Source of the DNA: Rossellomorea aquimaris
GTDB lineage: Bacteria > Bacillota > Bacilli > Bacillales > Bacillaceae_B
Direction of reading: 5' to 3'
Assembly (NCBI RefSeq): GCF_001877785.1
Contig: NZ_MINN01000044.1
Location: 1-64,000, forward strand
Length of the DNA stretch: 64,000 bases
Shown: piece after piece, positions 53,349 through 62,133 of the stretch
How the letters are laid out: each line of letters starts with the position of its first letter
How positions within the stretch are numbered: position 1 is the first letter of the stretch
The notes under the pieces: generated by a model
Told to the model about the DNA's origin: nothing
The model's database searches: none
What the model saw: the letters and a program-made list of their open reading frames with translations, nothing else
Program-made: the position numbers and the translations under genes

Positions 53349-55328
53349 TTATCCTTTATAAGTCTGATGATTAGTCAACTTGAAATCGTCCATGACCGGA
53401 TGGTACTCTTTCTTTTTCACACGCTTTCGTTTGTGCTTGATTGGTGTGTTGTTTACGAGCACACCGACCTTTTTCTGCTGGATTTCCTTTACTCCCTGGA
53501 CAATGAGCTGCATCGCGATGATAGCGATCATGAAAGCTGCAAGCGGGGCAAGTACGACCCAGTATTTACCTGTCATCAGTGAATACCTTGCAGAGCTTAT
53601 CAGTCCTGACCACTCAAAGGTCCCGGTCTTAGGGGGGTCAGGCATGTCTCCGCCCGTAATGATCGTTCCTCCCAAGAATAAGTGAAATAAACCTAAATGA
53701 ACTAATATGAGCAGCGTTTGAATGAATTGATGGCCGAAAATAATAAATAGCCGAGGTGCCAAATGGGGGAATAAATGGGTCCAGAGCAAATGCTTATTAC
53801 TTCCTCCAAGCAGCTTGGCAGAAAGAACAAAGTCTTTCTTGCCTATCAACTTCAATTCATTCCCGATAAGCACGGTGGTTAAGGGTAATACCAGTATCGT
53901 CAGCAGGATAGCTTCAAAAATCAGTCGTTCAAATATGGAATTTTGAAATCCCTGAGCAGGAGAACCCCATAATACGGGTCTCAACAATAAATAAGCAATC
54001 AAACTCAAGGGAAGGAAATGGATGGAATCCACCATTCGGTCAAGCCAGTTTTTCCGGTATTCTTTTAAATGAAAGTGATACACCACACCAAGGTAGAACC
54101 CTCCTACGACCCTTAGAAACGCAACGATCAACGCAAATAAAAGTGTATATTTAGCCCCCACAATCATTTGATCCATGATGCTGTACCCAAAGAAATCAGA
54201 CCCTAAAATCATCTCTTTGGATGGAGGATGCGGCGGTGCTGAGATAATCCGCCCTTCATCATTTTTCATGTAATTAATAAAGTTGATAGGTTTTTCTTTA
54301 AACAACGGAAATATGAAACTATACACGATCATGATAAAAATCATGCTGAATCCGGCTGCAAACTTAGGGTTATGCATATGCTGCCACCATAGCTTTCTGA
54401 GGGTGGCGGCCCACAACCATATTCTCCATTCCCGGAAATGATTGCGATCTTTCTTATATTTGGTAAGGTCTTCTCCGCTTCCATCATTCACCCACAGATA
54501 TACTCCTTGATATATGACAAAGAATGGGGTGAAAATGAGTATAAGGGAGACTGCAATGACAATCGGCCTGAAATCATCAGTGACGAAGTACGTTATTCCT
54601 CTCGTATTAAAGATTGTTTCAATGATGAACAGGCTTGAGAGCATGCCCCAGATAATGATTTTCCCATGGTGAAAAAAACTCGGTGACACATTTTTCATTA
54701 CATGTGAGCGGAATATTTTCCATTTTGATAACCCTTTGCTTTGTGCGAATTCAATATGGGGTTTCAAAAATTCCTCTTCTGTAATTAAAAGTAGAATACG
54801 AAAAAAAGAGATAATCGGTATGACAGCGAGAGTAATCATCGGGGCAAGATATACGGTCTCTTCCCCGTAAGCGGTAAATAGCATTAACTCAATACCGGAT
54901 TTTTTAAATATAAAAACAATGAATAATTGGAGAAGAAAAGCAAACATCAGATCCGGAACAGTTTCGAGCAGATTTAGAAGCTTTTTGATCGGTACAGTCA
55001 ACCAGCGGGGCAGAAAGACAGTAATCAAATTTAAAATTAATGCAAGACCTAGTCCAATAGCCAAAGCTCCCCCCAAAATCTTTAAGGAGTATAGATATGT
55101 ACCCCATAGAAACTCCAAAAGTTCAACAGGTTGATTCTTATAATAATAAATCCAATTTTCCGGCTCCATAAAATAAAAAATAAACTTGATGAATTCTTCG
55201 AAGTAACCTATAAAGTTATACATTCCTCTCTCAGTGAATGCTTGAGGAGCTATACTTACAGCCAGAATGCCAATTAGACCAAGAGAATAATAAAATATCA
55301 GTTTCAACGGAAACTTCAAAACCCTCAT
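53349..55328 (-). CDS. fused DppB-DppC-type ABC permease
   Basis: 659 residues. Two binding-protein-dependent permease domains in one chain: the first (about 65-290) has the EAA-like loop FAQSKGLSKWKIFRSHVMKN, the second (about 385-620) has SAKLLGGSNKHLLWTHLFPH. A DppC-like N-terminal helix and loop lie between them (about 325-385). Peptide/nickel importers normally use two separate subunits. No ATPase or binding protein is nearby, so partners must be elsewhere. C-terminal basic tail. SD AAAGGGGATTATT. Confidence 0.85.
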   Translation of the reverse strand: MRVLKFPLKLIFYYSLGLIGILAVSIAPQAFTERGMYNFIGYFEEFIKFIFYFMEPENWIYYYKNQPVELLEFLWGTYLYSLKILGGALAIGLGLALILNLITVFLPRWLTVPIKKLLNLLETVPDLMFAFLLQLFIVFIFKKSGIELMLFTAYGEETVYLAPMITLAVIPIISFFRILLLITEEEFLKPHIEFAQSKGLSKWKIFRSHVMKNVSPSFFHHGKIIIWGMLSSLFIIETIFNTRGITYFVTDDFRPIVIAVSLILIFTPFFVIYQGVYLWVNDGSGEDLTKYKKDRNHFREWRIWLWAATLRKLWWQHMHNPKFAAGFSMIFIMIVYSFIFPLFKEKPINFINYMKNDEGRIISAPPHPPSKEMILGSDFFGYSIMDQMIVGAKYTLLFALIVAFLRVVGGFYLGVVYHFHLKEYRKNWLDRMVDSIHFLPLSLIAYLLLRPVLWGSPAQGFQNSIFERLIFEAILLTILVLPLTTVLIGNELKLIGKKDFVLSAKLLGGSNKHLLWTHLFPHLAPRLFIIFGHQFIQTLLILVHLGLFHLFLGGTIITGGDMPDPPKTGTFEWSGLISSARYSLMTGKYWVVLAPLAAFMIAIIAMQLIVQGVKEIQQKKVGVLVNNTPIKHKRKRVKKKEYHPVMDDFKLTNHQTYKG

Positions 55329-55578
55329 AATAATCCCCTTTTTCCTTTTTCTTCAGTTTAAATGAAGATGTAAATTTTTTCAATTTTATTTCAATTAAAA
55401 CAATTTCATTTCATATGAAGTTTCTGTTCCCGTCAAATTCCTATTCAAGCGTTCTTGAAGCTTATGATCTTCTGTTATTATGCAAGCAGCTTACTCGGTT
55501 TCCCGAAAAATCGTAAAAATATTCATAAATCCCCTGTACTTTCTTTATTAAAAGTTTTTTGGACGTTTGCACGGCTTG
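55329..55578 (-). other. AT-rich leader of permease gene
   Basis: 250 bp between the terminator at 55579-55622 and the permease start. Very AT-rich. It contains ATTTCATTT/CAATTTTATTT-like words; no convincing promoter hexamers or gene. Confidence 0.4.
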
Positions 55579-55690
55579 AAAAAAGACCACATGAAAGAAC
55601 GTAAATCCGTTCGAATGTGGTCGGTTGGCGCTACTAGCTCCCCTGAATGCAAGCGCCCATTTATCAGTCAGGTTCACAGCTCCCAATGCG
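55579..55690 (-). ncRNA. candidate structured RNA with terminator
   Basis: On minus: GGGAGCT...ACCTGA, a GGCGCT/AGCGCC hairpin (55627-55657) whose loop contains TTCAGG able to pair with the upstream CCTGA (pseudoknot), then a strong terminator GACCACAT..ATGTGGTC and TTTTTT (55579-55622). This looks like an aptamer-plus-terminator or a small RNA of about 110 nt, unlike any riboswitch class I recognise. It precedes the permease gene by 250 bp. No clear promoter. Confidence 0.5.
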
Positions 55691-55801
55691 GAAATTATCA
55701 TTTTATGTAGAATAAGGTCTAATTAAGTAAAATATACCATAAAATTAGTACATTGGGATTATTCTTTCTAGTGTTTACTTGAAAATTTAGAATCCATCCG
55801 G

Positions 55802-56386
55802 TCACCTGGATACATAAGGGTTCCCCTTGACCCAGAAGCGCCAAGGGTAATCTCTTGCTTCACCTGAGTTATCGATCCCGATTCTTTTACCGGCTGCAAT
55901 CTCTGGAGGTGCATATCCCTCCGTTATGATAAGCGGAGGCTCGGTGTAGAATCTTCCATAGTCCTCCATCGTGATCCCGAGGGCTTTCGTCAATTTACCC
56001 GGACCGCTCGTCCAGTTTTTCATCGGATGGCCCTTCCTTCGCTCTTTCATTAAGCCGAGTCCCTCCAGCGGTTCTACTGCCCTTATCAGGATGGCATTCG
56101 GCACCCCGGTTTCTGCAGCGACGACATTCACAAGACAGTGGGTATGCATCAAATATGTATAGACACGGCCGGCTTCATGGAACATGATTTCCGTCCGTTT
56201 TGTCCGGCGGTTTCCAAAGCTGTGTGCGGCCCTGTCTTCCGGACCGAGATACGCTTCTGTTTCCACTATATAACCCGAAGCGATTCCTTCTTCCGTTTCC
56301 TTCACGAGCACACATCCCAGCAAGCTCTGAGCAAGCTCCAAAGTCGGCTGCTCGTAAAATGAAAGAGGCAGCGGTATATGATTCAT
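55802..56386 (-). CDS. 3-methyladenine DNA glycosylase (AAG type)
   Basis: 194 residues, the AAG/MPG fold. VETEAYLGPEDRAAHS contains the catalytic glutamate; RVYTYLMHTHCLVNVVA and GPGKLTKALGI are conserved. It excises alkylated purines and hypoxanthine; equivalent to B. subtilis YxlJ (Aag). SD AAAGGAAGTGAAAAACG. Confidence 0.95.
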   Translation of the reverse strand: MNHIPLPLSFYEQPTLELAQSLLGCVLVKETEEGIASGYIVETEAYLGPEDRAAHSFGNRRTKRTEIMFHEAGRVYTYLMHTHCLVNVVAAETGVPNAILIRAVEPLEGLGLMKERRKGHPMKNWTSGPGKLTKALGITMEDYGRFYTEPPLIITEGYAPPEIAAGKRIGIDNSGEARDYPWRFWVKGNPYVSR

Positions 56387-56471
56387 CGTTTTTCACTTCC
56401 TTTCAATCTTATTCTTCCTCTTATCTTTCAGGAAAAACCATTTTAAGTGCAGGTTACCATTTCCCTATTCC

Positions 56472-57527
56472 TTATTTCCCTAAACCGGCAAGCAGCTCCA
56501 GCGGAATGGCTTCCACAAGCCGTCCCTGCCTTCCAGTTGTTGTTTCTGCCTTTGCCAGGGCATTCCATATGGCTTCTTCAACACACTCAACAGCCATCTC
56601 GAACAGGGTAGAAATGAACTCTCCATCTTCTTTGATAAATGAATAAGAGTTTGTATTGTTTTCATCCGGTTGATGCGGGACCTTTTGGGCAGTGGAAAAG
56701 GCTAGGACAATATCACCGCTCCCGTGCGCAGCATACGATCCGGTCCTGGAAAGGCCGAATGACGCCCGCTTGGCCAGACGTTTGAGCTGTCTTTCATTCA
56801 TAGGGGCGTCTGTCGCAAGAATGATCATAATTGATCCGTCAGGGACTTCCCATTCTTCTATTGTGATGCCGGTTTGGAGGGGAAGGTCCCTTAGCCTGCC
56901 GAAATTCGTCACCACTAAAGCTCCTACAGTATATTCATCCGCTCCAATTGTGTATCGCCTCGAACTTGTCCCGACGCCCCCCTTATATCCAAGACAAAGC
57001 ATCCCTGTCCCCGCTCCGACACATCCTTCATCGACCAATCCGGAGCGTGCATTTCTAATCGCCTGCCCCGCGTCCTCCGCAGTCACATGAAGTCCGCGGA
57101 TATCATTCAAATATCCATCATTGCACTCACCGACAAATACATTCACCGTCCCTGTCGTATCTCCTATTTCAGGGCACTCCCCCATCAAATACTCTACCGT
57201 CCCTTTCATGACATCGCCGACAGAAAGTGTATTCGTCAGCATGACCGGACTTTCCAGCACGCCCAATTCCTCGATTTGGATCGTTCCCGCCGTTTTGCCA
57301 AATCCATTGATTACATGGCTCGCTGCAAAAACCTTTTCCCTGAATAGATTTCCTTCATGGGGCAATATCGCCGTAACCCCTGTCCTGACCACTCTCCCAT
57401 TTTTCTTATGATGAAGCGTTTGATGCCCCACTTTCACCCCGGGAATATCAGTGATGCTGTTATTACGCCCGCATGGGAAAGTACCGATTTCCACACCGAG
57501 GTCTCGCAGCCTTTTTCTATTCGTCAT
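56472..57527 (-). CDS. P1-family N-terminal nucleophile aminopeptidase (DmpA-like)
   Basis: 351 residues. DmpA/BapA fold with the autocleavage site DGS-IMIILATDAPM (G231-S232), so Ser232 would become the N-terminal nucleophile of the small subunit. SYAAHGSGDIVLAF supplies further active-site residues (S270, D272). Cleaves N-terminal amino acids, including D-forms or beta-amino acids in relatives. SD AAAGGGGAGTTCATC. Confidence 0.9.
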   Translation of the reverse strand: MTNRKRLRDLGVEIGTFPCGRNNSITDIPGVKVGHQTLHHKKNGRVVRTGVTAILPHEGNLFREKVFAASHVINGFGKTAGTIQIEELGVLESPVMLTNTLSVGDVMKGTVEYLMGECPEIGDTTGTVNVFVGECNDGYLNDIRGLHVTAEDAGQAIRNARSGLVDEGCVGAGTGMLCLGYKGGVGTSSRRYTIGADEYTVGALVVTNFGRLRDLPLQTGITIEEWEVPDGSIMIILATDAPMNERQLKRLAKRASFGLSRTGSYAAHGSGDIVLAFSTAQKVPHQPDENNTNSYSFIKEDGEFISTLFEMAVECVEEAIWNALAKAETTTGRQGRLVEAIPLELLAGLGK

Positions 57528-57636
57528 GATGAACTCCCCTTTTTAAATATTGTTGTTTACTTATTCGATTATGGACATGCGATCACCTTTTGAAAGAGGG
57601 AAACAATAGGGTTTTGGTTCTCGTAGTTGACAGGTG

Positions 57637-57795
57637 TGTACCTGGTACAATACCGTCTCCTTGTACCTGGTACAAATGGGTCCTTATGTACCAGGTACAT
57701 CATCGGTGCAGTGTCCAAATGGATAAAGCGGGGGTGCCTGGCTCAAATCAGGGATTTTGAGCCAGGCTCAATCTCCCCATCTTGAGCCTGGCACC
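57637..57795. repeat. two cassettes of three palindromes, 25-bp period
   Basis: Cassette 1 has TGTACCWGGTACA centred every 25 bp (starts 57637, 57662, 57687). Cassette 2 has GAGCCWGGCTC-type palindromes centred at 57739, 57764 and 57789, with outer ends GGTGCCTGGCTCAA and TTGAGCCTGGCACC. Spacers are 10 bp. Lies between the DmpA-like and DUF4097 genes. Confidence 0.88.
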
Positions 57796-57933
57796 ACTAT
57801 GATTGCACCTTTTTACGCCACTACGTCTCAAGTCCGAGTGAAAAATAATACTGTAGCGGCATTGTTGCAAGGAGATGCATCGAGTACAATGATAGTATAA
57901 TTTGGAAATTAAAACCAAGGCGAGGGGATGCAG

Positions 57934-58797
57934 ATGAAAAATATATTTGCTGTCATCATAGCAATATTGGCGTTAGGGGCACTTTACACTATCTTAAATG
58001 ACCAGACATCGTTGTTTGCCAAAGAAAACAAATCAGGGGATTCCATAGAAGTCACAAAAGATATCGATTCACTTGAGCTGATGCTTGAAAGCGGGGAAAC
58101 GGAAATCATTCCAACAGATACAGATGAAGTGAAAGTCGAAATCGACGGGAAAGGAAAGCTCTCACTGAAAGAAAAGGGAAATGCAATCGAAGTCCAGGTT
58201 AAACACAAATGGTATCAATGGATCTCCTTTAATCGGAAATCGGATATCATCGTTTATATTCCAAAGGATTATGATCGCAGCATGACTATAGAGCTCGGTT
58301 CCGGGGAAATGGATTTTACAGGAGGCACTGAATCGGCTCCTATGAAGATGGAGGAACTAACGGTCAAAATGGGTTCAGGCGACATGGAACTTGCAAACCT
58401 TGAAACGAAACGATTCCAGCATAATGGCTCATCAGGTGATTTTACTGCCACTCATCTAAAAACGGAAGACGGAATGGTGGATCTCAGTTCAGGTGATGTC
58501 CAACTTTCACATTATGAAGGGCCGCTTAAAGGCGACGTGTCTTCCGGCGAACTCTCTGTCATGATGAAAAAGCTGACAGGTGATATTGAGTTGGATGTCA
58601 GTTCAGGCGACGTAAACCTGGACCTCCCTGATGATGCTGACTTTGAAATCGAAGGGCGTGCAAGCAGCGGCGATATTTCCACTAGCTTTCCATTAAAAAA
58701 TAAATCCAAAGAGGATGGCGGCCTGTCCGGCACGGCAGGAAACGGAAAGTATGAAGTAAAAGCTTCTGTCTCCAGCGGCAGTGTGGATATTTATTAG
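57934..58797 (+). CDS. DUF4097 membrane-anchored protein (LiaG/YvlB-like)
   Basis: 287 residues. One N-terminal membrane helix (about 4-20), then a right-handed beta-solenoid-like DUF4097 domain with many repeats of the SSGDVxL/GSGDMEL type (at about 110, 150, 165, 195, 215, 240, 280). LiaG and YvlB belong to this family and are linked to envelope stress. Here it is a single gene with no lia partners. ATG 57934 has GAGGGG 6 nt upstream; an ATG at 57928 overlaps the SD. Confidence 0.88.
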   Translation: MKNIFAVIIAILALGALYTILNDQTSLFAKENKSGDSIEVTKDIDSLELMLESGETEIIPTDTDEVKVEIDGKGKLSLKEKGNAIEVQVKHKWYQWISFNRKSDIIVYIPKDYDRSMTIELGSGEMDFTGGTESAPMKMEELTVKMGSGDMELANLETKRFQHNGSSGDFTATHLKTEDGMVDLSSGDVQLSHYEGPLKGDVSSGELSVMMKKLTGDIELDVSSGDVNLDLPDDADFEIEGRASSGDISTSFPLKNKSKEDGGLSGTAGNGKYEVKASVSSGSVDIY

Positions 58798-58807
58798 GGA
58801 ACGCCAT

Positions 58808-58842
58808 AAAAAAGTGTCAGGCATCTGCCTGACACTTTTTTT
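58808..58842. terminator. bidirectional terminator
   Basis: AAAAAAGTGTCAGGCA / TGCCTGACACTTTTTT between convergent genes. Confidence 0.93.
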
Positions 58843-59578
58843 ACGCTTTATGATGAAATGGACATTTGCCCTCGATAGGTTCTATATCATCACCGATGAA
58901 ATACTGCTTCCACTCCCGGTGCTCAGGATCTCCGTAGTGGCTGATATTGGGATGCTTAGGAAGTCCATCCCATTTCTCCACCCGCTCCCTTACTTTCTCG
59001 CGGGACATGATTCCGCCTTTGGAGGTGCCTTCAAGCCCTTCAAATATTCTTCTCGGCTGAAACCCTAATACCATGCTGTTACCTAGATCCCGCGTTTTCC
59101 TCTGCTTATAGGCAGGGGTATTGCCGAAAACGAAATAAGGCTCTTCGGCAAATGAAAAGGCCCATAAATGGTGATCGGGATCTTCCGGATAATCCGCGGG
59201 CCATGGTTTCTCATCCTTCTCATGAAGGAACTGAAGGATATTCCAGAAATAGTCCCGGTAATAAGGGATATCCTTCTCTTCTTTCTCAGGTTCGACAAAT
59301 AGGAAAAAACCATGGCGTATGAGCCTCTCCCCTTCCGGTATATCGAATAGAGAATTGAATTCCTCAAGGGTATCGGGAAGGTGCGCCCAGTCATCATGGC
59401 TGATGTAGGAGTATCGCAGCTCCCCTTTTTTCTCGCCTGTCATCCCGAAATAGCAGGGGAATGTCTTGTCCGTGACCACTTCATGAAACTTCTTGTATTC
59501 CTCTATCACCCACTGAGGCACTACCTCAGGATCGACCATATCTTCTTTCGTGAATAAAAAACTTCTTTTGACTGACAC
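58841..59578 (-). CDS. YqcI/YcgG-family protein
   Basis: 245 residues, soluble. The family segment CYFGMTGEKKGELRYSYISHDD followed by WAFSFAEEPYFVFGNTPAYKQRKTRDLG matches YqcI/YcgG; the C-terminus ends CPFHHKA. Some members are haem- or iron-associated oxygenase-like proteins in specialised clusters, but here there is no partner and function is unknown. I take the GTG at 59578, with AGGTGA 5 nt upstream; a GTG at 59587 overlaps the SD. Confidence 0.88.
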   Translation of the reverse strand: MSVKRSFLFTKEDMVDPEVVPQWVIEEYKKFHEVVTDKTFPCYFGMTGEKKGELRYSYISHDDWAHLPDTLEEFNSLFDIPEGERLIRHGFFLFVEPEKEEKDIPYYRDYFWNILQFLHEKDEKPWPADYPEDPDHHLWAFSFAEEPYFVFGNTPAYKQRKTRDLGNSMVLGFQPRRIFEGLEGTSKGGIMSREKVRERVEKWDGLPKHPNISHYGDPEHREWKQYFIGDDIEPIEGKCPFHHKA

Positions 59579-59651
59579 AACTGTCACCTCACATTTTTAC
59601 ATATGGTAGTTTGTACCCTTATTAGAGCAGATGTAAACAAACCCTTGAAGT

Positions 59652-59689
59652 AAAAAGGAGAAAACCGCCTCAGCCGTTTTCTCCTTTTG
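59652..59689 (-). terminator. FUSC gene terminator
   Basis: On minus, AAAAGGAGAAAACGG / CCGTTTTCTCCTTTT-type stem with T-tract; it contains the stop codon of the FUSC gene. Confidence 0.88.
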
Positions 59690-61865
59690 CTTCAATCACC
59701 TCTGCCCCGACATCTTTTCCGATGGCGAGGATCGACTGGTTGATGCGCCAGACATAGTAGAGATGGTGGATAATATCGAATTGTGATTGAAGCCTGCTCG
59801 GGGCAATTTTTTCAATTGCAGCGCGTTCTCCGTTCAGGCTCATAAGCTGCCCTTTACTCTCCGTCCCTTTCAACATTGCGCGAAGGGTTTCTATATTACC
59901 GGTCAGCTTTTTTTCCGTTTCTTCCAGGATGGCAGTGATCTGCTCAGTCACTTTCGGATCCGCTTTCCTGTTCGATGAAGCCAGCAGATGTTTCGCGTAA
60001 TAGTTGATGGCAGTCGTCACCGTGATCCATCTCCCGATACCCGACCGTGTCAGCGCCCCCGGTCTCTGGAGGATCGATGCCGCTTCGTCCCTCACAGCCT
60101 GCAGCTTTTGATCAAGGTCGAATGCCTGATCGGCAAGAGGTGTACTTTCACTTTTCATAAAGCTCTTTAAGTAAGAGGAGACATAGCTTTCGAGCTCATC
60201 AAAAAACTCATCAAGGGAGTCACCGACCTTATCCCTTGTTTTCTTCGGCAGGACAAAAGCGGATACACTGAGGGCGATAACTGCACCGGCAATCGTATCG
60301 AGCACCCTTGCTCCCATCAACTGGACGCTGATACCGCCCAAAAGCAAGTCATACATCAGGGCGATGAGCATCGTGATAAATAAACTCATCATCGTATACG
60401 AAACGGAAAATAAATAGAGCGCCAGAAATAAGACCAGGAATAGCAGGAAGACTTCAAGTTCGGATTGTCCGGACACGAGCCTTGCAGCACCAAAGCCTAT
60501 GATCGCCCCGATCACCGTACCGACTGAACGCTGGAATCCTTTCATATAAGTCCTGCCTACCGACTCCGTGCCGATCTGAATGATAAACGTAGTCAGGAGC
60601 ACCCAGTATGGCTGGGTCGGGGAGATGATTTCACCAACGATGATTGCCAGGGTCCCGGCGACAAGCGCCTGTATCCCCTTTCTCGTCTGCGGCTTCAGTG
60701 ACCGGTCTTTATCTGTTTCTTCTTCTTTTTCTTCCGGTTTTTCCTCAGCTGCTTCTTCAGCTGCTTTCATTTCGCTCCTAGGTGCTTTCAGCGATTCCTG
60801 AATCGTGAGGGCTGCTTCCAGCACATGATTGGCAATGGATTCGATCCTCCTTAAAAGGTATACACCCTTAGGCTTGTCTTCTTGATTAAGAAGCTCTGTC
60901 AAGAGCATCCTGAGTCCCTGAATCGCTTTTTCCGCTTCCTCCAAATTGTGAGGCTCATAATTATGGGCAAGCACATCAGCATCCCGCAGTGAGCGGATGA
61001 CCCAGATCAACAGGCGCCTCACTTCAATCGATTCCAATGCATCGAGTTCCTTCAGCTTTCTGAGCGACTCCGTCAGTGTCTGCACAAGCATCTCCGTATC
61101 GAATACATATAACCGCAGCTGGGACGATTCAATACCGGGCCATAGTTTCTTCAAATCCTCATCATTGATTTCAGAGGATACAATTCTGGCATAATCATTC
61201 AATCGGTTTACATTTCGATATAGAATCTTCCTTCTCTTCCCGCTCGTCCCCGGATCTTCTATCATTTTAATGAGGATCGTGAAGGTCAGGTTCGATTGGA
61301 TATGAAAAGAACGCATGCTCCTTCTCAGAACGTGGACAGACCCCCTAAAGAGGACAAAGCTGTAAACATATGCATATACCGCCCCGATGACGATCCCTAT
61401 ATAAAACCACATAAGATGCGCAGCATCCAGCTGCAGGATGAACGACATATAGATGGCCATAAACCCTGCCATCCCCATTGAAAAATAGCGGATAGCAAAC
61501 CTTGAAAAGTAAAAGGCTGAAAAGATCACGAGCACCATCATACCATTTACGAGAAGACTGTGATGTGCAAGCAGGGATCCAATCGTGATCCCGAGAGTGA
61601 CCGAAACCCCGATTAAGATCGTCGTCACTTTCTTTTTCGCCTCGGTGTCATCCATCACGATCATCACTCCGAGCATGCCGACCAAACCTGCCACAATGGC
61701 CGGGGTGATCGTCGGATAATCCCATATATTGAGGAGAAAAAGCGTCGTGAACACAGCGGAGATCAAACTGATCGTCGCCTTCCCCGCCTGCTGAAACCTC
61801 TTCCTTCCCGGGTCTGATGCCAGAAATCTCCCCAGCCATACATGCTGTCTATGTAAATGCTTCAT
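59670..61865 (-). CDS. FUSC-family membrane protein
   Basis: 731 residues. Two modules of about six membrane helices each (about 25-180 and 395-540), joined by a long helical cytoplasmic region (about 185-390) with an acidic/lysine tract near 370-395, and followed by a helical C-terminus. This is the fusaric-acid-resistance/aromatic-acid-efflux (FUSC, YccS-like) architecture. Probable efflux role, substrate unknown. Weak SD GAGGGTTGAT. Its leader contains a promoter and a terminator (see 61921-62036). Confidence 0.88.
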   Translation of the reverse strand: MKHLHRQHVWLGRFLASDPGRKRFQQAGKATISLISAVFTTLFLLNIWDYPTITPAIVAGLVGMLGVMIVMDDTEAKKKVTTILIGVSVTLGITIGSLLAHHSLLVNGMMVLVIFSAFYFSRFAIRYFSMGMAGFMAIYMSFILQLDAAHLMWFYIGIVIGAVYAYVYSFVLFRGSVHVLRRSMRSFHIQSNLTFTILIKMIEDPGTSGKRRKILYRNVNRLNDYARIVSSEINDEDLKKLWPGIESSQLRLYVFDTEMLVQTLTESLRKLKELDALESIEVRRLLIWVIRSLRDADVLAHNYEPHNLEEAEKAIQGLRMLLTELLNQEDKPKGVYLLRRIESIANHVLEAALTIQESLKAPRSEMKAAEEAAEEKPEEKEEETDKDRSLKPQTRKGIQALVAGTLAIIVGEIISPTQPYWVLLTTFIIQIGTESVGRTYMKGFQRSVGTVIGAIIGFGAARLVSGQSELEVFLLFLVLFLALYLFSVSYTMMSLFITMLIALMYDLLLGGISVQLMGARVLDTIAGAVIALSVSAFVLPKKTRDKVGDSLDEFFDELESYVSSYLKSFMKSESTPLADQAFDLDQKLQAVRDEAASILQRPGALTRSGIGRWITVTTAINYYAKHLLASSNRKADPKVTEQITAILEETEKKLTGNIETLRAMLKGTESKGQLMSLNGERAAIEKIAPSRLQSQFDIIHHLYYVWRINQSILAIGKDVGAEVIEAKGENG

Positions 61866-61920
61866 TTTCTATCAACCCTCTGCCCTCAATGCTGATTTCT
61901 TATATCGTACCCTTCTCAAT

Positions 61921-61957
61921 AAAAAAGTAACCTGGACTGACTTAGTCAGCAGGTTAC
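61921..61957 (-). terminator. intrinsic terminator in FUSC leader
   Basis: On minus, GTAACCTG-CTGAC..GTCAG-CAGGTTAC followed by TTTTTT, between the promoter at 62008-62036 and the FUSC start. Confidence 0.88.
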
Positions 61958-61972
61958 TCTTTGTGTTGGTGC

Positions 61973-61998
61973 AACATAAGGGACGATTCCTTTATGTT
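61973..61998 (-). other. 5' hairpin of FUSC leader RNA
   Basis: AACATAA-GG / CC-TTATGTT stem directly after the predicted transcription start; together with the terminator it makes a two-hairpin RNA of about 80 nt. Confidence 0.6.
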
Positions 61999-62007
61999 AT
62001 TTTTCCG

Positions 62008-62036
62008 ATTATACGGGTTTTCGTTCATACGGTAAA
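62008..62036 (-). promoter_or_regulatory. promoter of FUSC leader / possible sRNA
   Basis: TTTACC (62031-62036), 17-bp spacer, TATAAT (62008-62013) on minus; start expected near 62001. Confidence 0.7.
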
Positions 62037-62081
62037 GCAATATGCTTATAATTGAAATACGCGGGAAAATCTCTCCAAATT

Positions 62082-62118
62082 AAAAACCCATTACCGCTGA
62101 TAACAAGCAGTAATGGGC
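62082..62118 (-). terminator. glmS terminator
   Basis: On minus, CCCATTACTGCT / AGCGGTAATGGG followed by TTTTTAATTT. Confidence 0.9.
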
Positions 62119-62133
62119 CTTATCTATATTTCC

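Noticed and set aside
55462..55701. 79-codon minus-strand frame in the permease leader
   Set aside because: It includes the terminator hairpin and the structured segment, and no good SD precedes it.
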